In this document: piece after piece, positions 8,117 to 14,841 of the stretch
How positions within the stretch are numbered: position 1 is the stretch's first letter
Layout: every line of letters begins with the position of its first letter
Assembly: GCA_003156235.1 (NCBI GenBank)
Contig: PMGP01000204.1
Location: 1,126-17,190, forward strand
From: Acidobacteriaceae bacterium
Lineage (GTDB): Bacteria; Acidobacteriota; Terriglobia; Terriglobales; Acidobacteriaceae
Length of the DNA: 16,065 nucleotides
Reading direction: 5' to 3'
Program-made: the position numbers and the translations under genes
The notes under the pieces: model-generated
The model's input: only the letters and a program-made list of their open reading frames with translations
What the model was told of the DNA's origin: nothing
Database searches by the model: none

Positions 8117-9211
8117 TCATTGCCCGGAACGCCGCACGCACAACGCGCGATCGTAATTGGCCCCGCGCTTGTCCAGCTCCAGCACATGCGTTTTTGGTTC
8201 GCCCGCGCCGCGGAAATAGAAACCGCGCATGAACTGCGGACGATCTGTGCCGCTGCTGCTCCACGCCACCCCGGAAGTGAGCCGAATGTTGCCTTTGATT
8301 TGGCAAACAGCGTGGCCCTCAAGGCCGCAGGCTGCACGGGCTGCGGGATTGTAGATATTCTTCAATTCGTCAATCGTCGGCAGCCGCCAGTCGGAGTATC
8401 CCCCAAGTTGCAGGTTGCGGCAGTATTCCGCCGCCGGCTGCCATCTGAGGGCGTAGCCATTGTCCTTCCTGGTCCACATCAATCCCGTTGCCGGATCGCT
8501 CCACACTCCGCCCGTAGTATCCGGCTGCGCAACCTGCCCGCGCTCCCGTTGTTCTTTGTTCCACTCATCGCGTACGGCTTTATCGTGTGCATCCTGTTCT
8601 GCTTTGGCCTGTGCCTTTTGCGAGGCCTTGTCTCTTGCTTCCAGAAATGCCTTGTCTTTCGCATCCTGGTCCGCTTTGGCCTGGACCTCCTTCAGGGCCT
8701 TGTCCCGCTTTTCCTGCACGGCCTTTGCCTGTGCCTCTTGCTCAGCTTTGGCTTTGGCCTCCGCATCGGCCTTGTCCTTCGCCTCCTGCTCTGCCTTGTC
8801 TTTGGCCTCCTGCTCGGCCTTGAGGCGAGCGTCGCGCACCGGCTGGAGCCAGATGTGCGTGATAGTCTGTCCGCCGACCTTTGCCTTGATCTCGTTTTCC
8901 GCCTTGTCCAGCGCGTCTTCGGTCTCGGCTGCCACAGCGTGCTGGCCGGGAGAAATCTTCGCATTCACCGTGGCTCCGGCGGCAATGTTTCCTTTCGCCG
9001 TGCCGTCCAGCGTCCATTTGCAGGCCAGGTCGCAGGTCACTTGCAGCGTGGACTGCACCACCGGTTTGGGCTTTGGTTTCGGTTGCAAAATCGGTCCCTC
9101 ATCCTGCTGTTGTGCTTGAGGTTGCGCCTGCTGTTGTGCGCAGGTCATCCCCGCGCCCAGCGCCAACACCGCTACCACCAACGCCATGTTTGCCCGGTAT
9201 TTTGCAATCAT
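8117..9211 (-). CDS. Secreted Lcl/DUF1566-domain protein with long eight-residue repeat helix
   Basis: The 364-residue protein has a signal peptide (residues 1-25, cleavage likely near CAQQQ), a Gln/Pro/Lys-rich linker (PKPKPKP at 44-50), and a small beta domain about 53-125 with Cys60 and Cys64 that resembles PEGA-type folds. A charged Ala/Lys/Glu segment (131-218) follows, made of eleven eight-residue units of the type KAEQEAKD. The C-terminal DUF1566/Lcl domain starts at about 237 (WSDPATGLMWTRKDNG, then YCRNLQLGGYSDWRLPTIDELKNIYNP) and ends with RALCVRRSGQ. The Lcl domain is named after the Legionella collagen-like adhesin C-terminus; its ligand here is unknown. The start is supported by GGAGG (9218-9222), 6 nt upstream. 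It lies 85 nt after its shorter paralog and upstream of kbl. Confidence 0.87.
   Translation of the reverse strand: MIAKYRANMALVVAVLALGAGMTCAQQQAQPQAQQQDEGPILQPKPKPKPVVQSTLQVTCDLACKWTLDGTAKGNIAAGATVNAKISPGQHAVAAETEDALDKAENEIKAKVGGQTITHIWLQPVRDARLKAEQEAKDKAEQEAKDKADAEAKAKAEQEAQAKAVQEKRDKALKEVQAKADQDAKDKAFLEARDKASQKAQAKAEQDAHDKAVRDEWNKEQRERGQVAQPDTTGGVWSDPATGLMWTRKDNGYALRWQPAAEYCRNLQLGGYSDWRLPTIDELKNIYNPAARAACGLEGHAVCQIKGNIRLTSGVAWSSSGTDRPQFMRGFYFRGAGEPKTHVLELDKRGANYDRALCVRRSGQ
8558..8821 (-). repeat. Degenerate 24-bp tandem repeat coding for an octad repeat (11 units)
   Basis: Within the larger Lcl-domain gene, residues 131-218 divide exactly into eleven units of eight residues, each starting Lys-Ala: KAEQEAKD, KAEQEAKD, KADAEAKA, KAEQEAQA, KAVQEKRD, KALKEVQA, KADQDAKD, KAFLEARD, KASQKAQA, KAEQDAHD and KAVRDEWN. 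The coding DNA is therefore a degenerate 24-bp tandem array. The product should be one long charged helix, not a classical heptad coiled coil. Confidence 0.85.
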
Positions 9212-9296
9212 CGCGACCCTCCAGATTCAACCCGCAAAATCTGTCTCGTAATTCCGTATAAACCCGCCCCGGAATACAAAAGTTGCGGAAAAAGAA

Positions 9297-9857
9297 TCAA
9301 GGAACAATGCTGTTTGCCTCATTCTCCGCAGGTCGCACGCACAGCACGCGGTCCAGGCCGCTGCCAGTCAGCGGAGAGGAGTACCGCGCTCCATTGGCAA
9401 ACAGAAAGAGCCACGCCTGCCAGGATGCATTTCCCTGCGTGTTGCTCCATTGCCAGCCGGACAATTGCAGGTCGCCCTTCACGTGCCAGGTTGCCTGGCT
9501 GCCGCTGCCCATCTGTCCCGCTATATTTACTTTTGGATCGTAGATGTCGTTTAATTCGTCGATAGCCGGCAAGCGCCAGTCGGAGTAACCGCCCAGGCGC
9601 AGGCTCTGGCAATAATTCCGCGCCTTCTGCCAGTTCACATCGCTTCCGTTATCCTTCTTCGTCCACATCAAACGGGTTTCAGGGTCTGTCCAGATCTTGC
9701 CGGCATCCTCCAGCGCGGCCTTGTTCCGAGCCTCCTGCGCGGTCTTGTCATTGGCCTCATGGATGGCCTTGTCTCGCTCCTGCTGCGCAATCCCCGGCAC
9801 AACTACCAACGCCATGGCCGCAGCCAGCGCCCACACTCCTAATCCGCTTCTACGCAT
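9297..9857 (-). CDS. Secreted Lcl/DUF1566-domain protein, short paralog
   Basis: The 186-residue protein has a signal peptide (residues 1-24, ending GIAQQ) and three eight-residue repeat units (30-53: KAIHEAND, KTAQEARN, KAALEDAG). A DUF1566/Lcl domain from about 55 to 178 reads IWTDPETRLMWTKKDNG, then YCQSLRLGGYSDWRLPAIDELNDIYDP and RVLCVRPAEN near the end. It is clearly paralogous to the neighbouring 364-residue protein but lacks that protein's PEGA-like domain and most of the repeat helix. GGGAG (9864-9868) sits 6 nt before the ATG. It lies 84 nt downstream of the kinase gene on the same strand, so kinase and both Lcl proteins could share a transcript. Export to the periplasm or beyond is inferred from the signal peptide; function is unknown. 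Confidence 0.85.
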   Translation of the reverse strand: MRRSGLGVWALAAAMALVVVPGIAQQERDKAIHEANDKTAQEARNKAALEDAGKIWTDPETRLMWTKKDNGSDVNWQKARNYCQSLRLGGYSDWRLPAIDELNDIYDPKVNIAGQMGSGSQATWHVKGDLQLSGWQWSNTQGNASWQAWLFLFANGARYSSPLTGSGLDRVLCVRPAENEANSIVP

Positions 9858-9941
9858 CGCGTGCTCCCATAAACTCCCTGGAGGATTCTTCTTCCGGGCG
9901 GGTCAAATTCCGGCGCAACCCATCATATTTGCCACTCCGCC

Positions 9942-11651
9942 TCATTGCACGTCACGCAGGTATTCGCACGCATCTTTCACTCCTCCGTCGCAAGCTAGCT
10001 TGAAGTATTTGCGCGCATTGTTGATGTCTCCAGCTTCCTGATATACGGTGCCTAGGCCGGTGCAACCACGCAGGTGTCCTCCATCGCATGATTTCTGGTA
10101 AATCTTGCGTGCCATATCTGCGTCCGGCGGGATGCCGAGGCCGTTCGCATAAATGTAGCCGAGATAGGTGCAGGCATTCATATTGACGCCGTCGCAGGCT
10201 TGGGTGAAAAGCGTCCGCGCCTGTGTGTAGTCCTTGTTGTCATAGGCGGATTTGCCCAGATCATACGCGCTGGGTTCAGGAGGTTTGGCGGCGAGCAGGG
10301 TTGCTCCAGTCCATATATACATGCCACTGGCCTCAACACTAGGCGCCCGAAACATGGCTGTGGCTATGGCGCGAATTTTGCTTCCGCTGGCCAACCCCGA
10401 GATGAGCTGCTTGTAGACTGGCGACGCCTCCGTAGGCGTACTGCCATCCACTGTGTAGTGGATTGTGGCGAACGGGGTTGCATCGGTGATGGTCACTGAT
10501 TGTGCCTGGGCGTAAGTGCCTCCGCCCGGGGTGAGCACCGGAACAACCGTTGCAGGCCTGGATTGCCAGAACCATACCCCGGCACAGATTCCCAGTCCAA
10601 CAACGGCCAAAGCCGCTGCCCAAACCCACTTCGAGAAAGCGGAGCGGGAAGGCGGTCTGGAGACCGGCGCGGGTGACTTTTCAACCACGGTTACGGGGCA
10701 GGGCGCGGGCTGCTGGGGCGCAATCGCTTCCAGAAAGGCTTTAGCCGAGGGGAAACGATGCTCCCGTTCGCGGGCCAGCAGGCGCATGACAATCGCTTCC
10801 AGCCCCGGATGCTCCTTGGCCAGCGAAGGTCTCAATCGCTCCAGCGGCTGCGGTACTCCCTGCAAGTGCTGGTACATCCAGCCTTCCATATTCTGGGCAT
10901 GGAAGGGGGTTCGCCCGGTGAGCATCTCGTAGAGCACCCCGCCCAGGGCGTAAAGATCGGTGCGGCCGTCCAGCTCGGCGGCGGCCGTGCCTCGCCACTG
11001 CTCCGGCGCTGCGTACTCCGGGGTCAGCAACAACCCGTGGGTGCGGCTCAGGTTGGTGATGCCCTCGGCCATGGCGGCAATGCCGAAGTCCAGAACCTTG
11101 GGTTGCTCGCTGCCGTCGGGCATCGTACCAAGCAGGATATTCTCCGGCTTGATGTCGCGATGGACGGCGCCTCGCGCGTGGGCCGCGGCCAGCCCGGCGC
11201 CCAGGCCGCGGGCGATGTGCAGGGCGCGCTCCACGGGCAGGCCGCGTGGCGCCTCCTGAAGCACCGAACGCAGGCTCGGACCGGACACAAATTCCATGGC
11301 GATAAACAGGTTGCCGTCCTCGTCCTGGTCCAGGTCGACAACCTCGACTATATTGGGGTGGCGCAACAGGTAAGCGGCCCGCGCCTCCTGCCGGAAGCGC
11401 TTGATGAACTGAGGGTTGTGGCTCAATTCGACGGCCAGAAACTTGAGCGCCAACTGCCCGCCAAGCAACAGGTGTTCGGCCAGGTAGACGACCCCCATCC
11501 CGCCTGAGCCCAGCTTGCGCACGGTGCGATACTTGCCGCGCACGATCTGGCCCGGCGCAAGCTCCCGCGTCTCAATCAGCATCGCCCCGTCCGTGGGGCA
11601 GGTTGCATGCTGATTCGGATACGGCGTGTCACATACAGGACAAGTCTTCAT
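9942..11651 (-). CDS. Transmembrane Ser/Thr protein kinase with zinc-ribbon, chitobiase-like and cysteine-rich Sel1 repeats
   Basis: The 569-residue protein begins with a zinc-ribbon-like segment (CPVC at 4-7, CPTDG at 18-22). A complete Hanks-type kinase domain follows (about 41-310): glycine loop GSGGMG (48-53), ATP lysine K70, HRDIKPEN (164-171), DFG (188-190) and APE (215-217). All catalytic residues are present, so it should be active. After a Pro-rich linker comes one membrane segment (about 342-362). The predicted outer half contains a CHB_HEX_C-like module (about 374-446: PGGGTYAQAQSVTI, IHYTVDGSTPTEASPVY) and three Sel1/TPR-like repeats (about 463-569), each with a Cys pair (ACDGVNMNAC, SCDGGHLRGC, ACDGGVKDAC), as in disulfide-bonded Hcp-type proteins. 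It heads the Lcl-protein cluster and diverges from the Ig-like gene. No strong ribosome site is seen before ATG 11649-11651. Confidence 0.92.
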   Translation of the reverse strand: MKTCPVCDTPYPNQHATCPTDGAMLIETRELAPGQIVRGKYRTVRKLGSGGMGVVYLAEHLLLGGQLALKFLAVELSHNPQFIKRFRQEARAAYLLRHPNIVEVVDLDQDEDGNLFIAMEFVSGPSLRSVLQEAPRGLPVERALHIARGLGAGLAAAHARGAVHRDIKPENILLGTMPDGSEQPKVLDFGIAAMAEGITNLSRTHGLLLTPEYAAPEQWRGTAAAELDGRTDLYALGGVLYEMLTGRTPFHAQNMEGWMYQHLQGVPQPLERLRPSLAKEHPGLEAIVMRLLAREREHRFPSAKAFLEAIAPQQPAPCPVTVVEKSPAPVSRPPSRSAFSKWVWAAALAVVGLGICAGVWFWQSRPATVVPVLTPGGGTYAQAQSVTITDATPFATIHYTVDGSTPTEASPVYKQLISGLASGSKIRAIATAMFRAPSVEASGMYIWTGATLLAAKPPEPSAYDLGKSAYDNKDYTQARTLFTQACDGVNMNACTYLGYIYANGLGIPPDADMARKIYQKSCDGGHLRGCTGLGTVYQEAGDINNARKYFKLACDGGVKDACEYLRDVQ

Positions 11652-11706
11652 GCCACACTCTCGCTTGGCTTAAAGCCTTGCGTTCGAGAGGAGATTGAAT
11701 GGCCAA

Positions 11707-11715
11707 AGCATACCA
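11707..11715 (-). promoter_or_regulatory. Possible extended -10 promoter for the kinase gene
   Basis: On the minus strand TGGTATGCT fits TGnTATnnT. It lies 55 nt ahead of the kinase ATG. A TTGAGG upstream is spaced 21 nt from the TATGCT and is too far to be a normal -35. Confidence 0.3.
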
Positions 11716-11862
11716 CTGTTCCCGTTCTGTGCGCCTCAATTGCGCCCTCTTCCGGCTACCGGTAATTCACTCCCGCCCCCCACTTCCCAATCCTGCCGCT
11801 CCGCGTCCAACCATTGCAGGGGTTGCCACGGGCTTATTTTGGCGCAGTTCGCCACGCCCCGG

Positions 11863-11893
11863 TTGGCTCCGGTCCGCCCTGGCCGGATACAAT
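11863..11893 (+). promoter_or_regulatory. Possible promoter for the Ig-like protein gene
   Basis: TTGGCT (11863-11868) and TACAAT (11888-11893) resemble -35 and -10 elements. The 19-nt spacer is at the long end of the tolerated range. The start codon lies about 60 nt downstream. Confidence 0.35.
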
Positions 11894-11952
11894 AGGATTC
11901 TGTGCTGCGTCAGACGGGCGGCATTCGATTTTGATCTTTGGAGCAGGTGCAA

Positions 11953-12987
11953 GTGAGAGGCATAGTCTGCCGCGGTTCGCGGCTTGTGTTGTTTGCAGGA
12001 TTGGTGATCGCGCTGGTCGCGCCTCAGTTGGCGTATGCCGCTGGCACATCTACGACTACGACGCTGACCGCCGGAACCCTGAGCGGTTGTGTGCAGCCTC
12101 TTACGGTCACCGTGGCCGCGGGTGCAGCCCCGGTCACCTCTGGGACCGTGACCATCAACGACGTGTTCAATGGCGTTACTCCGGCCGTTCAACTGGGGTC
12201 TGTGTCGCTGAATTCCTCAGGCTCAGCCAGTCCCTCGGTTGACTTGGCGGCCGGCAGCCATAGCCTCACCGCGATCTTTACTCCAGCCGTCGGCAGCATC
12301 TATGTGGCTTCGACTTCTTCACCGGCTCTTGCCGTCAGCGTCACCACACAGTGCGAATTTACCGTTGGCGTCTCCAATTTCATCCCCTCCTCCACTGCCG
12401 CCAACACCCTTACCCTCACGGCCGGCCAAGCAGGCTCGTTCACTATTACCATTGCCCCATCGGTGGAATTCACCTCCACGTTGACGGCCCCCATGTTCGT
12501 AACCCTCGCCTGCACCGGACTTCCCGACGGTGCAACCTGCAGCGCCACACCGGAAAATCTGGAAATTCTCTCCACCACACCCGAGAGTTGTCCCAGTGGT
12601 TCGCCCGCCTCCGCCTGCCCGCCCACCAGTACTATGGTGATTCAGACCTACGCCGCTTCCACAGCATCGGCCTCGCCGGATCAGGGCAAACGGTCCAACC
12701 CCATCGCCTGGGCGTTTCTGCTGCCGGGAACTCTGACTCTAGGCGGTCTGGCCTTTGGCGCGCGCCGACGCCGCTGGCTCAGCCGGCTCTCGCTCCTGGC
12801 CCTGGTCGGCTTGGTCACTCTGCTGGGCACCACCGCCTGCAATCCCCGCTACTACTACTTGAATCACGGCCCGCCCACCAATCCGGCGACCCCGGCTGGA
12901 ACCTACAATATCAACGTCACCGCGCAGTCCAGCAACGGCGTCACCGGCCTTACCCAGACCACCACCGTTGTGCTGATCGTGAATTGA
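11953..12987 (+). CDS. Secreted/membrane Ig-like repeat domain protein
   Basis: With the start at GTG 11953 the product is 344 residues. It begins MRGIVCRGSRLVLFAGLVIALVAP and ends its signal region at YAAG. A Thr/Ser-rich Ig-like fold follows (TSTTTTLTAGTLSGCVQPLT, then GTVTINDVF and GSHSLTAIFTPAVG), like bacterial Big_3-type repeats. A second beta region contains several cysteines (LACTGLPDGATCSATPE). Then come a hydrophobic segment (IAWAFLLPGTLTLGGLAFG), a basic RRRR stop, another hydrophobic segment with lipobox-like LLGTTAC, and a short beta tail rich in Thr/Val. The GTG is preferred because GGAG (11940-11943) lies 9 nt upstream; the open frame begins earlier at TTG 11938. It is transcribed away from the kinase. 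Adhesion or envelope roles are usual guesses for this fold; none is proven. Confidence 0.78.
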   Translation: MRGIVCRGSRLVLFAGLVIALVAPQLAYAAGTSTTTTLTAGTLSGCVQPLTVTVAAGAAPVTSGTVTINDVFNGVTPAVQLGSVSLNSSGSASPSVDLAAGSHSLTAIFTPAVGSIYVASTSSPALAVSVTTQCEFTVGVSNFIPSSTAANTLTLTAGQAGSFTITIAPSVEFTSTLTAPMFVTLACTGLPDGATCSATPENLEILSTTPESCPSGSPASACPPTSTMVIQTYAASTASASPDQGKRSNPIAWAFLLPGTLTLGGLAFGARRRRWLSRLSLLALVGLVTLLGTTACNPRYYYLNHGPPTNPATPAGTYNINVTAQSSNGVTGLTQTTTVVLIVN

Positions 12988-13029
12988 CCACGGTATATCA
13001 GGCTACGGAAACACTCGCGGTTTTGAAAG

Positions 13030-13090
13030 GGCACGGCTTTAGCCGTGCCGCAAATGTAAAAAATATACGGTGGGCTTTAGCCCCTGAGGG
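13030..13090. repeat. REP-like element with two TTTA-loop hairpins
   Basis: GGCACGGC-TTTA-GCCGTGCC (13030-13049) is a perfect 8-bp stem with a TTTA loop. A second small stem, GGGC-TTTA-GCCC, lies at 13072-13083, immediately followed by CCC-TGA-GGG (13082-13090), which overlaps and competes with it. The same layout, with a different stem sequence, recurs at 14842-14901. Confidence 0.65.
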
Positions 13091-13164
13091 AATGCAAGCT
13101 CAATAGAAGCACTTGATCAGAGGTTCCTTAGCGCTTTTCGCAAAGAAGATACAATTCTGGGTGC

Positions 13165-13247
13165 CCCACCCTCGCGACGTACTTGTTTTTGTCGCTATCG
13201 GGGTCCCCGGCGAGTGATCTTTGCTCGCTGGGGTGAACTAGGGTGGG
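13165..13247. repeat. Branched inverted-repeat element (closing stem plus two internal hairpins)
   Basis: Outer arms CCCACCCT (13165-13172) and AGGGTGGG (13240-13247) pair perfectly. Inside lie hairpin 1, GCGAC/GTCGC (13174-13178, 13191-13195), with a T-rich loop, and hairpin 2, CCCCGGCGAG/CTCGCTGGGG (13205-13214, 13224-13233), with one G-T pair. The 83-nt element could fold as a three-way junction on either DNA strand or in RNA. It looks like a mobile or scattered intergenic repeat. Confidence 0.6.
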
Positions 13248-13276
13248 ACTGCCCACTCGACCCAATGCTTCATAAT

Positions 13277-13329
13277 GACAATAAAAATGACCTGCGCCCT
13301 CAAGCTGGCCGCAGGTCATTTTTATTGTC
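13277..13329 (-). terminator. Perfect 20-bp intrinsic terminator downstream of trpB2 (bidirectional)
   Basis: The arms 13277-13296 and 13310-13329 are perfectly complementary over 20 bp around a 13-nt loop. The GC-rich core is GACCTGCG/CGCAGGTC, flanked by AATAAAAAT and ATTTTTATT, so both strands present a T-rich run at the 3' side of the core stem. It lies 41 nt past the trpB2 stop and should end that transcript. It can equally stop transcription coming from the Ig-like gene. Confidence 0.88.
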
Positions 13330-13335
13330 CGTTTT

Positions 13336-13370
13336 CCCTACTCCCTACTCCCTACTCCCTACTCCCTGCT
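13336..13370. repeat. Heptanucleotide tandem repeat directly after the trpB2 stop
   Basis: Four exact CCCTACT units (13336-13363) and a fifth with one change, CCCTGCT (13364-13370), abut the stop codon of the minus-strand trpB2 gene at 13371. In the sense of that gene the array reads AGCAGGG then AGTAGGG repeated. A related array follows the HIT gene stop at 15835-15862. Confidence 0.85.
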
Positions 13371-14729
13371 TCATCCCACCGCAGGCAAGCCCGCCAGCGC
13401 CATCGCAATCTCTTCTTCCGGATACTCGTAGTTCTCCAGTTTCCCGGCCTGGTAGGCAATGTACGATTGCATGTCGAAGTGCCCATGCCCGCTGAGACTG
13501 AAGAGAATCGTCCGCTGTTTTCCTTCTTCTTTGGCGCGAACGGCTTCGGCAATCGCCTCGGCTACAGCGTGGTTGGCCTCCGGCGCGGGAATAATTCCCT
13601 CGGCGCGGGCAAACTGTATCCCCGCCGCAAAGGCATCCAACTGCTGCACCGTGGTGGCCTCCGCCAATCCCAAATCCAGCACGTGCGACACCAGAGGCGC
13701 CATGCCGTGGTAGCGCAACCCGCCCGCATGGATTCCCGGAGGAACAAAGGTGCTTCCCAGCGTGTGCATCTTGACCAGCGGTGTCAGGTGCCCGGTGTCG
13801 CCGAAGTCATAAACGAATTTGCCTTTGGTCATACTGGGGCAGGCAGCCGGTTCCACCGCAATCACGCGCGCTTTGCTTTGCCCTTTGATCTTGCGGCCCA
13901 GGTACGGCATCGCCAGGCCGGCAAAGTTCGATCCGCCCCCGGCGCAGGCGATAATCACATCTGGATCATCGTCCGCCAACTCCATCTGCTCGATTGCCTC
14001 CAGGCCAATCACTGTCTGGTGCAGCAGCACGTGATTCAGCACGCTGCCCAGTGCGTACTTGGTGTGCGGGTCCATCGCCGCTATTTCCACGGCCTCTGAA
14101 ATCGCAATCCCCAGCGATCCGTTCGAATCCGGATGCGCCTTCAGAATCGCCCGGCCCGACTCCGTCTCATTGCTCGGGCTGGCGGTCACCGAGGCTCCAA
14201 AGGCTTCCATCAACGCGCGGCGATACGGCTTCTGGTCATAGCTCACCCGCACCATATATACCTTGCAATCCAGCCCGAAAAACGCGCAGGCCATGGCCAC
14301 AGCCGAACCCCATTGACCGGCTCCCGTCTCCGTCGAGATGTGCTTGGTGCCTTCCTTCTTGTTGTAATAAACCTGCGCCACGGCGGTATTGAGCTTGTGC
14401 GAACCAGCCGGGCTCACGCCCTCGTACTTGTAGTAAATATGCGCAGGCGTATCCAGCGCCTTCTCCAGCCGCCGCGCCCTGAACAGAGGCGAGGGGCGCC
14501 ACTGAGCGTACAGTTGCCGCACTTCGCCGGGAATCTCAATTTCCCGCTCCGTGCTTACTTCCTGCATTATCAGGCCCATCGGAAACAGCGGCGCCAGGTC
14601 GTCCGGCCCAATCGGCTTCAGCGTTCCGGGATGCAGCGGCGGCGCCATCGGCTTGGGCAGATCGGCGGCAATGTTGTACCAGGCAAGGGGAATGCGGCTT
14701 TGCGGAAGATTGTACTGAATGGTTTCCAT
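13371..14729 (-). CDS. trpB: Tryptophan synthase beta chain, TrpB2 type
   Basis: The 452-residue PLP enzyme is longer than standard TrpB (about 400). It has the TrpB2 N-terminus (IPLAWYNIAADLP, residues 13-25) and the conserved WRPSPLFRARRLEK block (77-90). The Schiff-base lysine K112 lies in GVSPAGSHKLNTA, TETGAGQWGSAVA follows, and CAGGGSNFAG is the phosphate-binding loop. TrpB2 enzymes condense indole with serine to tryptophan and often act without a tight TrpA partner, as indole salvage or as the main beta subunit. No trpA or other trp gene is nearby. ATG 14727-14729 is chosen from family N-termini; no clear ribosome site is visible, and an in-frame TTG exists near 14747. The AT-rich palindromes at 14793-14814 and the hairpin repeat at 14842 lie upstream. 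Confidence 0.93.
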   Translation of the reverse strand: METIQYNLPQSRIPLAWYNIAADLPKPMAPPLHPGTLKPIGPDDLAPLFPMGLIMQEVSTEREIEIPGEVRQLYAQWRPSPLFRARRLEKALDTPAHIYYKYEGVSPAGSHKLNTAVAQVYYNKKEGTKHISTETGAGQWGSAVAMACAFFGLDCKVYMVRVSYDQKPYRRALMEAFGASVTASPSNETESGRAILKAHPDSNGSLGIAISEAVEIAAMDPHTKYALGSVLNHVLLHQTVIGLEAIEQMELADDDPDVIIACAGGGSNFAGLAMPYLGRKIKGQSKARVIAVEPAACPSMTKGKFVYDFGDTGHLTPLVKMHTLGSTFVPPGIHAGGLRYHGMAPLVSHVLDLGLAEATTVQQLDAFAAGIQFARAEGIIPAPEANHAVAEAIAEAVRAKEEGKQRTILFSLSGHGHFDMQSYIAYQAGKLENYEYPEEEIAMALAGLPAVG

Positions 14730-14792
14730 AAGAAATTCTATCAGCAAGGAAGGCGGAGATAGCTCTGCTCTGGTCTGTAAGGGAATCTCTGA

Positions 14793-14814
14793 ATAATAAG
14801 TATTATCCTGATAA
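14793..14814. promoter_or_regulatory. Overlapping AT-rich palindromes upstream of trpB2
   Basis: ATAATA-AG-TATTAT (14793-14806) is a perfect palindrome around a 2-nt centre. It overlaps a second one, TTATC-CT-GATAA (14803-14814). They lie about 65-85 nt upstream of the trpB2 start in otherwise GC-rich DNA. They could be an operator or part of the promoter; no canonical -35/-10 pair was found. Confidence 0.35.
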
Positions 14815-14841
14815 GCGCGCCGTAGGCGCAGTGTTTGTTAG

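Larger units (their letters stand above)
11652..11952. other. Divergent intergenic region between the kinase and Ig-like genes
   Basis: No gene is supported in this 301-nt gap. It holds candidate promoters in both directions, annotated separately: an extended -10 toward the kinase at 11707-11715 and a -35/-10 pair toward the Ig-like gene at 11863-11893. No strong hairpin or long repeat was noticed. Confidence 0.5.
12988..13370. other. Repeat-rich intergenic region between the Ig-like gene and trpB2
   Basis: This 383-nt gap contains, in order, two TTTA-loop hairpins, a branched inverted-repeat element, a 20-bp perfect terminator stem and a heptanucleotide tandem repeat; each is listed separately. 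I see no protein gene here. A 63-codon minus-strand open frame (13128-13319) simply reads through the structured repeats. Confidence 0.7.

Noticed and set aside
8120..9565. Long plus-strand open frame opposite the Lcl-domain genes
   Set aside because: It is antisense to two genes with signal peptides, ribosome sites and recognisable domains. Its leucine/cysteine-rich text mirrors the Lys/Ala/Glu octad repeat.
13165..13247. tRNA-like cloverleaf
   Set aside because: The element has only two internal arms, no T-loop consensus, no anticodon arm of 5+7 geometry and no CCA end.
13128..13319. 63-codon minus-strand open frame
   Set aside because: It lies entirely across the branched repeat and terminator arm; its residues are a by-product of those inverted repeats, and no ribosome site precedes it.
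13336..13370. CRISPR-like array
   Set aside because: The repeat unit is 7 bp with no spacers; it is a simple tandem repeat.
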